A DNA stretch of 64,000 bases from Uliginosibacterium sp. 31-16 (GTDB taxonomy: Bacteria; Pseudomonadota; Gammaproteobacteria; Burkholderiales; Rhodocyclaceae): the NCBI RefSeq assembly GCF_030730865.1, contig NZ_JAVALZ010000001.1, positions 930,001 to 994,000 on the forward strand, written 5' to 3'. Made by a program: the position numbers and the translations under genes. Each line of letters opens with the position of its first letter. The first letter of the stretch is position 1. Positions 18,059 through 24,709 of this stretch are shown here, one piece after another. The notes under the pieces were generated by a model, which searched no databases, was not told where the DNA came from, and was given only the letters and a program-made list of their open reading frames with translations.

Positions 18059-18918
18059 TGGAGAGAGGCGTGGCTAACAAGATTCCAAATTCAGTCATTG
18101 GCGCAGTCGCTTCTGTAATCGGCGCGTACTACTACAGTCATTCAACGCTGAACTCGCTCTTCATGGAAAGCGGGGCACCTGGTGACGTGCCTGCCGGAAA
18201 CTGCGAGACGAAGTGCTCCCTCTGGCTTCGGCAATGCAATGAAGATCCAACAGTGGATGCGTTGGCAGTGCTCGGCCAAGTCATTCAAAAGTTCATGGAA
18301 GAACCAAACGACTGGAGCTCTGAGATCGCTGATGGTCAAAAACGAATCCGTGAGAGTCTCGCGAAGAACCAACTCACGTATCAAGTAAATGGCTACGTCG
18401 GGCTTGCTGGCGCAAGCCTCGCCGCCAAAACGCTTGCCGACTTCCTTCGAGCTGGCGACTACACTTCTGTCGAAGCAGAGTTTGAGCGAGCAATTGGGCA
18501 GCTTGAGCGTGATCCTCATGCGGCCATCACTGCCGCTTGCTCAATCATTGAGGCAACCTGCAAAACCTACATCGAGACGTTCGCCCTTGAACTGCCGACC
18601 AATCAAACAGTAACGCCTCTTTGGCGCACTGTGCAGAGTCACCTAGGTCTCAACCTGGACCCAACGCTACGAGACGATCAAAAGAGAATTCTTCAGGGTT
18701 TGGCCTCCATTGTCGATGGTGTCGGCGCGTATCGAACGCATATTGGCTCAGCGCATGGTCGAGGAGTAAGCCCACCGTCACTGGAGGTGTCGGAGGCGCG
18801 CCTCGCAGTGAACGCATCACATTCGTTGGTCATATTCATCATGGAGCGTTGGCATTCAGCGCAGACGCCCAACCCTTCGTTCCAGCGGACTGCCTTCGGC
18901 AGCCGCTGAACTCAAACG
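18050..18918 (+). mobile_element. Integron-gene-cassette-like unit 1
   Basis: 869 bp running from G^TTGGGC to the G of the terminal GTTAAAA, holding one gene and ending in an attC-like hairpin, the textbook layout of a gene cassette. The 5' end (TTGGGC) complements the unit's own R'' core (GCCCAAC). Lower GC and different codon use than creC and creD support insertion. No integrase is in the window. Confidence 0.65.
18070..18909 (+). CDS. Abortive-infection family protein (Abi C-terminal-like, HEPN-type motif)
   Basis: A 279-aa protein. The chosen start is GTG at 18070, preceded by GGAGAG at good spacing and lying 20 bp inside the cassette boundary; an upstream ATG at 18031 would lie outside the cassette. 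Residues about 155-265 (AAITAACSIIEATCKTYIE ... KRILQGLASIVDGVGAYR ... AHGRG ... LAVNASHSLVIFI) fit the Abi_C pattern. Arg222 and His229 form an R-x6-H motif like HEPN RNases. The last residues (NPSFQRTAFGSR) are encoded by the attC-like hairpin, as often happens for cassette genes. A phage-defence role is inferred from family and context. Confidence 0.75.
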   Translation: MANKIPNSVIGAVASVIGAYYYSHSTLNSLFMESGAPGDVPAGNCETKCSLWLRQCNEDPTVDALAVLGQVIQKFMEEPNDWSSEIADGQKRIRESLAKNQLTYQVNGYVGLAGASLAAKTLADFLRAGDYTSVEAEFERAIGQLERDPHAAITAACSIIEATCKTYIETFALELPTNQTVTPLWRTVQSHLGLNLDPTLRDDQKRILQGLASIVDGVGAYRTHIGSAHGRGVSPPSLEVSEARLAVNASHSLVIFIMERWHSAQTPNPSFQRTAFGSR

Positions 18919-18924
18919 TTAAAA
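18867..18924 (+). other. attC-like recombination site of unit 1
   Basis: R'' core GCCCAAC at 18867-18873, stem GTTCCAGCGG / CCGCTGAAC with inner TGCC/GGCA around a TTC loop, then GTTAAAA at 18918-18924 in the R' position (6 of 7 to GTTRRRY). The downstream GTTAAAACATCCGCTCCCG is nearly repeated beyond the matching site at 59388-59456. Confidence 0.7.
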
Positions 18925-19037
18925 CATCCGCTCCCGCAAAAAATGACAGTCCGCACCGGGTCGTTATGAGGCAGATATAGCGACCGAAAGTCGCCTGTTA
19001 TGATCCGCGCCACCCGACCCGATTCCGCCATGAGGCC

Positions 19038-19568
19038 ATGAGCAAGCCAAGCAGTTCATCCAGTCCAGCGACAATCCCCGGCATCGAGATCCGCCGTGCC
19101 GGCGAGGCCGATGTGGCCGGTATTCATCGGCTGATGACAGCAAATCTCGCGGCGAATGGTGGCTGCCTGTCGGCGAGTTTTTCGCCGGAGCAGATCGTGG
19201 CGATGCTGCAGACCGCGCCCATGCTGGTCGCCCACCGCGAAACTGAAGTCGTCGGTTTCCTGATGACGGGCTCGCGTGCGGCCAGTGGCGAGGTTCCCGT
19301 TCTGCGGGCGATGCTCGAGGCCTATCCGGGCGCCGAGGATGCCTATGTGTATGGCCCGGTTTGCGTCGCGGCGGATGTGCGGGGGCAAGGACTGGCGCAG
19401 ACGATGTTTGCCGAGCTGCGCCGCCATCTTCCGGGTCGCGAGGGCATTCTCTTTGTGCGCCGGGACAATGCGGCATCGCTGCGCGCGCATGCGAAGATGG
19501 GCATGCGCGAGGTGGCGGAATTCAGCTTCCGGGATGCCGGCCACGTGGTATTCGCGTACCGTGGATAA
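19038..19568 (+). CDS. GNAT-family N-acetyltransferase
   Basis: A 176-aa acyl-CoA-dependent acetyltransferase. The acetyl-CoA pyrophosphate loop is visible as VAADVRGQGLAQTMFAEL (R-G-Q-G-L-A), followed by the late motif LRAHAKMGMREVAEF. The N-terminal ~15 residues are a disordered Ser/Pro stretch, and a later start is possible. The substrate is unknown. It sits between cassette unit 1 and a REPIN-like repeat, inside the segment separating creC from creD. Confidence 0.85.
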   Translation: MSKPSSSSSPATIPGIEIRRAGEADVAGIHRLMTANLAANGGCLSASFSPEQIVAMLQTAPMLVAHRETEVVGFLMTGSRAASGEVPVLRAMLEAYPGAEDAYVYGPVCVAADVRGQGLAQTMFAELRRHLPGREGILFVRRDNAASLRAHAKMGMREVAEFSFRDAGHVVFAYRG

Positions 19569-19735
19569 ACCGCGTACGGCGCAATGATAAGCAGGGCGCA
19601 CTGAGCGTAGCGAACTGCGCCGCACGTCAAAACCTCAAACAACAAATCCAGAGTTTTTCGTGACCGGGCCGGAACCAGAATTGCCGTGTGGCGGGAATTC
19701 TTTCGGCGCAGTTCGCTGCGTTCAGTGCGCCCTAC
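19569..19735. repeat. REPIN-like element, family 1, copy A
   Basis: Two inverted copies of a palindromic unit (GCGCACTGAGCGTAGCG and CGCTGCGTTCAGTGCGC cores) face each other around a variable middle. The whole element, including the outer ACCGCGTACGGCGCAAT, is repeated in reverse orientation at 40836-41009. No ORF. Confidence 0.75.
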
Positions 19736-19736
19736 T

Positions 19737-19765
19737 CTCTGGATCCCGGCCTTCGCCGGGATGAC
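19737..19765. repeat. Half-copy of the CTGGATCCCGGCCTTCGCC repeat
   Basis: Identical in its core to the right arm of the inverted repeat at 3594-3662. Between here and 19914 I see no other feature. Confidence 0.7.
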
Positions 19766-19914
19766 GTCAATCGTTCTTCACGTTGCCGGATCATATGAGA
19801 CAGGGGAAATTCCAGTTCGCAATTGAGCCGAAACGCGAAGACGAGCCGCAGACGGTGCTGTAGCACGGCAAGGCGAAGTCGACAAAGTGTCGGTTCTATT
19901 GCGGATTGGAATAC

Positions 19915-19930
19915 TTCACCCCCGCTTCAC
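19915..19930 (+). promoter_or_regulatory. cre-tag (CreB binding site) upstream of creD
   Basis: TTCAC-N6-TTCAC, an exact match to the CreB/BlrA recognition direct repeat described in enterobacteria and Aeromonas. It lies 70 bp before the creD start, consistent with activation of creD by phosphorylated CreB. Confidence 0.85.
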
Positions 19931-19999
19931 ACAGCCCTCATCGGCTCCTCAAAGTGAAATCGCATCCTGATGGCGTGTTCAACCCTCAGGGAGATTTTC

Positions 20000-21340
20000 A
20001 TGCGCAGTTTTCTTTTCAAGATGCTGATGATCAGCGTGCTGGCGGTACTGCTGTTCGTGGCCGGGACGATGGTGCGGGGCGTGGTGGCGGATCGGATGAT
20101 GAACCGCGATGTCGCGCGCCAGTCGATCAGCGAGAGCCTGGCAGAAAGCCAGACGCTGGCAGGCGTGGTGCTGCGCGTGCAGTACTCCGAGCACTGGCTG
20201 CAGCCGGTGGCGGACAAGGAAGGACGGGTGCTGCGTCAGGAGGCACGCAGCACCCGCCACGAGATGCTGGTGTTGCCGGAGACGCTGGCACTGGATGGCA
20301 GCCTGATCAGTGACCCGCGCCGGCGCGGCATTTTTCACATCAATGCCTATGTGTTGAGCGGACGACTGGCCGGCACATTGAAAATGCCGAAAGTGGATGA
20401 GCTGTCACACAGTCAGCCGGATTCCACGCTGCGCATCGAGAGTGCCGATGCGGTGCTGGCCGTGAGCGACCCGCGTGGCCTGCGCAAGCTGGCGCTGAAG
20501 CTGGACGGGCACGAGCTGGCGCTGGAGCCGGGCACCGGGCTGGCACCGTTGCGCAGCGGAGCCCATGCTGAAGTGCCGGAGGCAGACAAGCTGGCGGGCA
20601 AGACGCTGGCTTTCGAGATGCCACTGGATCTGGCCGGTACGGATTCGTTCAGCATGGTGCCGCTGGCACGTGATACGAGTGCGAGCCTGACTTCGCGCTG
20701 GCCGCACCCCTCTTTTGGCGGGCGTTTCCTGCCGGAGTCGCGCACCATCAGCGACACGGGTTTCGAGGCGCAATGGCACGTCAGTGCGCTGGCTTCGAAC
20801 GCACGCCAGAACTGGCCGGAGGGCGCGAGCTCGCGTTCGGTGGATGCGTTCTCGGTGAGTCTGGTAGACCCGGTGGATATCTATTCGATGTCGGACCGCG
20901 CAACGAAATATGCCGAGCTGTTCATCGCGCTGACGCTGGGTGCCTTCCTGCTCTTCGAGCTGCTGCGCCGCCTGAACCTGCACCCGATGAACTACCTGCT
21001 GATCAGCGCCTCGCTGCTGATCTTCTTTCTGATGCTGCTGTCGCTCTCCGAGCAGATCGGTTTCGGCCTGGCCTACCTCTCGGCGGCGAGCGCCTGCGTG
21101 TTGCTGATCGGCTTCTACAGCGCGCATCTGTTGCGCAGCCTGTGGCTGGCGACCGGTTTCACGCTGGGGCTGGGCGCGCTGTACGGGGCGCTGTACGTGA
21201 TCCTGCTTTCTGAACAGAACGCTTTGCTGATGGGCAGCCTGTTGATCTTCGCCCTGCTCGCCAGTGTGATGGTCGGCACCCGCAAGGTGGACTGGAATGC
21301 TCTGTTGGCGGTGCGTAGCGAAGTGAAGCCGCTCGACTGA
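20000..21340 (+). CDS. creD: CreD inner-membrane protein
   Basis: A 446-aa protein of the CreD family. It has an N-terminal membrane helix (about 4-24), a large periplasmic domain (about 25-295) and about five C-terminal transmembrane helices (about 305-435). Motifs such as FSMVPLARDTSASLTSRWPHPSF and the region around VDIYSMSDRATKYAELFI are typical. The ATG at 20000 follows AGGGAG. It is a target of CreBC in other bacteria, and the upstream cre-tag supports that here although it is separated from creBC by about 2.2 kb of accessory DNA. Confidence 0.92.
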   Translation: MRSFLFKMLMISVLAVLLFVAGTMVRGVVADRMMNRDVARQSISESLAESQTLAGVVLRVQYSEHWLQPVADKEGRVLRQEARSTRHEMLVLPETLALDGSLISDPRRRGIFHINAYVLSGRLAGTLKMPKVDELSHSQPDSTLRIESADAVLAVSDPRGLRKLALKLDGHELALEPGTGLAPLRSGAHAEVPEADKLAGKTLAFEMPLDLAGTDSFSMVPLARDTSASLTSRWPHPSFGGRFLPESRTISDTGFEAQWHVSALASNARQNWPEGASSRSVDAFSVSLVDPVDIYSMSDRATKYAELFIALTLGAFLLFELLRRLNLHPMNYLLISASLLIFFLMLLSLSEQIGFGLAYLSAASACVLLIGFYSAHLLRSLWLATGFTLGLGALYGALYVILLSEQNALLMGSLLIFALLASVMVGTRKVDWNALLAVRSEVKPLD

Positions 21341-21536
21341 GCATCGTGGCACCCCGCGCGGGGCGGACTTCTTCAGGCAGGCATGCTGGAGAAGCCCGCC
21401 CCGTGCGGCTTTTCAGGCCATGCCCGCAGAAAGACGCGCGGCAGTTCATGCCTTCCCGATGGGGCTGCCGGGCGGCCGGGGCAGATTTATCCTCTTGCGG
21501 TGTTCGGCAAGCCATGCCGATTGATGCGAGGACATC

Positions 21537-22373
21537 ATGGACAGCCTGTATTACCAGCCCTCCGGCAAACTGCCGGTCAAGACCCTGCCCGCCTTCCTGC
21601 TGACCGCCGCGTGCGCCGTGCCGCTGGGCTGGCTGTACGCCTGGCTGATCTGGCATATCCCGCTCGTCTACATCAATTTCCTGATCACGCTGGGCTTTGG
21701 TGGTGCCATGGCGGTGGCAATGATGATGGCGCTGGATCACGGCCATTGCCGCAATCCGCTGCTCGCCACGCTGGGCGGACTCGCTGTCGGCCTGCTGGGC
21801 TGGTATGCGCAGTGGGCCGCCTGGCTGGGTTTCGTGCTGGCGGATTCGGGGCTGGCGCCGGGCTGGCTGGATCTGCTGAGCCGGCCACACGCCGTGTGGG
21901 ATCTGGCCTGGCGGGTGAATGAAACCGGGGCGTGGTCGCTGCGCAATTCGAGCGAGGCGGTCTCCGGCATCTGGCTGGACATCGTGTGGGGTGTTGAAGC
22001 GCTGATCCTGCTCGGCCTGCCCATGTTCGGTGCGCGCAGCCAGGCCACCACGCCATTTTCGGAGACCGCCGGGCTGTGGTTCGAGAAAGTCGAACTGAGC
22101 CGCAAATACACCTGGGTCGGCGATGTGCAGGCTTTCGTCAGCCAGCTTGAAAGCACGCCAGGCCTGCTGCGCGACATGCTGCAGCACGCGCCCGAAGCCG
22201 ATGCCAGCCGCTATGCGCTGGCCAGCGTGTATCAGTGCCCCGGCGATCCGCATGCCTACTTCAATCTCGACAACGTGGAAGTCAGCATCAAGGACGGCAA
22301 GGAGAAAACCAGCCGCAGCACGGTAATCGCGGCGTTCCGCATCAACGCGGAGCTGGCAGGCAAACTGGCCTGA
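21537..22373 (+). CDS. Membrane protein of unknown function
   Basis: 278 aa with about four hydrophobic helices in the first ~165 residues (for example AFLLTAACAVPLGWLYAWLIW and LDIVWGVEALILLGLPMF), followed by a soluble domain of about 110 residues with WFEKVELSRKYTWV and CPGDPHAYFNLDNVEVSIKDG. I recognise no family. It lies alone between repeat-bearing gaps: the gap before it (21341-21536) and the gap after it both hold the CTTCAGGCA / CTGCAGGCAG repeats. Confidence 0.7.
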   Translation: MDSLYYQPSGKLPVKTLPAFLLTAACAVPLGWLYAWLIWHIPLVYINFLITLGFGGAMAVAMMMALDHGHCRNPLLATLGGLAVGLLGWYAQWAAWLGFVLADSGLAPGWLDLLSRPHAVWDLAWRVNETGAWSLRNSSEAVSGIWLDIVWGVEALILLGLPMFGARSQATTPFSETAGLWFEKVELSRKYTWVGDVQAFVSQLESTPGLLRDMLQHAPEADASRYALASVYQCPGDPHAYFNLDNVEVSIKDGKEKTSRSTVIAAFRINAELAGKLA

Positions 22374-22377
22374 CAGG

Positions 22378-22480
22378 GTGCCTGCAAAGCGGCTTGTGGC
22401 CTGCGTCTGCAGGCAGTCAGGCTGCAGACGCGCGCAGGGCAAGCGTTTTCAGACTACCCCCTTGAAGATCCTTGCTGTAT
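22378..22480. repeat. GC-rich intergenic repeat cluster
   Basis: Units GCGGCTTGTGGCCTG, CTGCAGGCAG...CTGCAGACG and CTTGAAGATCCTTGCTG belong to the same dispersed family as 11821-11950 and 42590-42720. It lies between two convergent genes and could act as a terminator region. Confidence 0.5.
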
Positions 22481-22496
22481 GCGGCTTTGCGGCGTG

Positions 22497-23216
22497 TCAT
22501 GCAGAGAGCTGGGCGATGCTGCGCTGCAGGCGTGCCTTGCTCTCCGACAGGTGCATGCGCAGTGCAGCGCGGGCCGCTTCCGGGTCCTGACACTCGATGG
22601 CGTAGCAGATCTGCTCGTGTTCGCGCTGCACGCGCGCCAGGTAATCGGGCATCGGCACGCTGTCCAGACGCACTGACTGCAGCCGCGCCCGCGGAATCAG
22701 CAGCTCGCCGACGTAATTGAAGAGATTCAGGAAGTGCGCGTTGCCAGCCGCCTCGGCCATGCTGCGGTGGAACTTCATGTCGGCCTGCACCGCATCCTCG
22801 CCGCGCGCAATGGCTTCGTTCATCTCGGCCAGCGCGGCTTTCATCGCGGCCAGTTGCTCGGGCGTGCGGCGCTGCGCGGCGAGCACTGCCGCTTCGGATT
22901 CCAGCGCGATGCGCAATTCGAGCACCGCAACCATCTCCTGCACCGCCGAGAGCCCGGCAGTGTCGATCTGGAAGCCATCCGTTTTGTCCTGCTGCATGAC
23001 GAACGCGCCCACGCCCTGCCGGGTCGACACACGGCCGTTGGCACGCAGGTTGGCAATCGTCTCGCGCACCACGGTGCGGCTGACGCCGAACTCCGCAATC
23101 ATTTCCTGTTCGCTCGGCAGACGTGTACCGACTGCGTACTGACCTGACGCGATGCGCTCGGCCAGCGTGCGCGTCAGCTGGCCAGTCAGGGTTTCCTTGC
23201 GTCGTATTTTCTGCAT
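22497..23216 (-). CDS. GntR-family regulator, FadR subfamily (FCD domain)
   Basis: A 239-aa repressor-type protein. The N-terminal winged helix (about 10-75) includes LPSEQEMIAEFGVSRTVVRETI. The C-terminal FCD domain has candidate metal/ligand residues in ADMKFHRSMAEAAGN, the VQREHEQICYAI segment and ALRMHLSESKARL. It is divergent from the hexarate operon starting at 23517. Two near-identical sites in the 300-bp gap, one beside each start, suggest it controls both itself and the operon, with an acid sugar as the probable effector. Confidence 0.92.
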   Translation of the reverse strand: MQKIRRKETLTGQLTRTLAERIASGQYAVGTRLPSEQEMIAEFGVSRTVVRETIANLRANGRVSTRQGVGAFVMQQDKTDGFQIDTAGLSAVQEMVAVLELRIALESEAAVLAAQRRTPEQLAAMKAALAEMNEAIARGEDAVQADMKFHRSMAEAAGNAHFLNLFNYVGELLIPRARLQSVRLDSVPMPDYLARVQREHEQICYAIECQDPEAARAALRMHLSESKARLQRSIAQLSA

Positions 23217-23246
23217 GCGCTGCTCCTACCGGTCTTCAAGCAGACC

Positions 23247-23261
23247 ACTTGTATGATGACT
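23247..23261. promoter_or_regulatory. Candidate GntR operator 1
   Basis: ACTTGTATGATGACT, 30 bp upstream of the gntR start. It matches the site at 23459-23473 in 13 of 15 positions. Confidence 0.55.
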
Positions 23262-23420
23262 AGAGCGTTTATGTGCATAAACTGCTGCCACTTGTTTCTT
23301 ATCATATCAATGGAATACGCGGCTGACCAGTATGAAGCCGCAGCACAAGCGCTCTCAGGCAAGCCTTGAATCACTTTAACAGCCGGATTTTAGGGGTTTA
23401 CACCTAAGGGTTCGGCTTGT

Positions 23421-23450
23421 TTGACAGTTTTCGTTCCGCTTCACTAAGAT
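23421..23450 (+). promoter_or_regulatory. Sigma-70 promoter of the hexarate operon
   Basis: TTGACA at 23421-23426, an 18-bp spacer and TAAGAT at 23445-23450. The predicted start (about 23457) falls just before the operator at 23459-23473, so repressor binding there would block initiation or clearance. Confidence 0.7.
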
Positions 23451-23458
23451 TCATCTCA

Positions 23459-23473
23459 ACTCGTATGACGACT
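23459..23473. promoter_or_regulatory. Candidate GntR operator 2 at the operon start site
   Basis: ACTCGTATGACGACT, near-identical to operator 1. It lies within CTCGT-N10-ACGAG, a perfect 5-bp inverted repeat. It starts directly after the predicted promoter. Confidence 0.6.
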
Positions 23474-23516
23474 GACGAGCAAGACAGTCGAAACAAACCC
23501 GGTTGAGGAGCATTCC

Positions 23517-24671
23517 ATGAAGATTGAAAGCCTGCGCGGCACCGTATTCACCTACCCCACCCGCCGCTCGGTCGACAGTGCTGGCCATTCCCATCCGGGG
23601 CCGGAGAAAGACGCGAAGATGGCCATGCTGACCATCACCTGCGACGACGGCAGCGAAGGCCACGCCTTCGGCCCGGTGGAGGTGATCCGCAAGCACGTGC
23701 TGGATGCTTTCTTCCGCAAGGTCATGGTGGGGGCCGACCCCTTCATGCGTGAACAGATCTGGCAGGACCTCGCCCACTGGCAGCGCGGCAGTGCCGGCCA
23801 GCTCACTGACCGGGCGATGGCCGTGGCGGATCAGGCACTGTGGGATCTGGCCGGACGCAAGCTGGGTCAGCCGGTCTACAAGCTGATCGGCGGCTACCGC
23901 GACAAGGTGCCGGCCTACGGCTCCACCATGTGTGGCGACGAACTGCCCGGCGGCCTGTCCACTCCCGAGGAATATGCGGCCTTCGCGCAGAAGCTGGTGG
24001 CGCGTGGCTACAAAGCGATCAAACTGCATACCTGGATGCCGCCGGTGGCCTTCGCACCGAGCGTCGAAATGGACATCAAATGCTGTGCCGCCGTGCGCGA
24101 AGCGGTCGGCCCGAACATTGATCTGATGCTCGACGGCTACCACTGGTACAGCCGCACCGAGGCACTGAAGATCGGCCGCGCCCTGGAGAAGCTGAACTTC
24201 GCCTGGTTCGAGGAGATGATGGACGAGCAGAGCATGTCGTCCTATGTGTGGCTGTCCGAACAGCTCGACATCCCCATCCTCGGCCCGGAGTACATGGGCG
24301 GCAAGCATCACACCCGTGCCGAATGGATCAAGTCTGGCGCTTCGGCGATCACCCGTGCCGGTGTGCCGGGCGTGGGCGGCATCACCCCGACCCTCAAGGT
24401 GGCCTACATGGCCGACGCCTTCGGCATGAACTGCGAGGTGCATGGCAACGGGGCCGCGAACCTTGCGGTATGTGCCGCGATCAAGAACTGCCAGTGGTAC
24501 GAGCGCGGCCTGCTGCATCCTTTCCTTGAGTACGACGAAGTCCCCGCCTATCTCAACAGTCTGGCCGATCCGATGGATGCCGAGGGCTTTGTGCATCTGT
24601 CGCAGAAACCCGGTCTGGGCGAAGACATCAATTTCGACTACATCGCCGCCCATACCGTCAGCACCTATTGA
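23517..24671 (+). CDS. Enolase-superfamily acid-sugar dehydratase or lactone cycloisomerase
   Basis: A 384-aa member of the mandelate racemase/enolase group. Barrel residues: Lys169-x-His171 (AIKLHTW), metal ligands Asp206 (DGYHWY), Glu232/Glu233 (FEEMMDE) and Glu258 (GPEY), and His309 in EVHGNG. The N-terminal capping domain is complete. The downstream aldolase, GarR and glycerate kinase imply a hexarate (galactarate, glucarate or altrarate) or its lactone as substrate, giving a keto-deoxy-hexarate. The exact specificity is not readable: the KxH pair differs from the KxK of classical GlucD. First gene of an eight- to nine-gene operon with its own promoter. Confidence 0.85.
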   Translation: MKIESLRGTVFTYPTRRSVDSAGHSHPGPEKDAKMAMLTITCDDGSEGHAFGPVEVIRKHVLDAFFRKVMVGADPFMREQIWQDLAHWQRGSAGQLTDRAMAVADQALWDLAGRKLGQPVYKLIGGYRDKVPAYGSTMCGDELPGGLSTPEEYAAFAQKLVARGYKAIKLHTWMPPVAFAPSVEMDIKCCAAVREAVGPNIDLMLDGYHWYSRTEALKIGRALEKLNFAWFEEMMDEQSMSSYVWLSEQLDIPILGPEYMGGKHHTRAEWIKSGASAITRAGVPGVGGITPTLKVAYMADAFGMNCEVHGNGAANLAVCAAIKNCQWYERGLLHPFLEYDEVPAYLNSLADPMDAEGFVHLSQKPGLGEDINFDYIAAHTVSTY

Positions 24672-24709
24672 AGCTGCACAGCCGCCCAATACACACGGAG
24701 GAGACCACC

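Noticed and set aside
17838-18077. 79-codon plus-strand frame between creC and the Abi-like gene
   Set aside because: It crosses the cassette boundary at 18049, overlaps the GTG start of the cassette gene and shows no domain. More likely chance coding in low-GC DNA.
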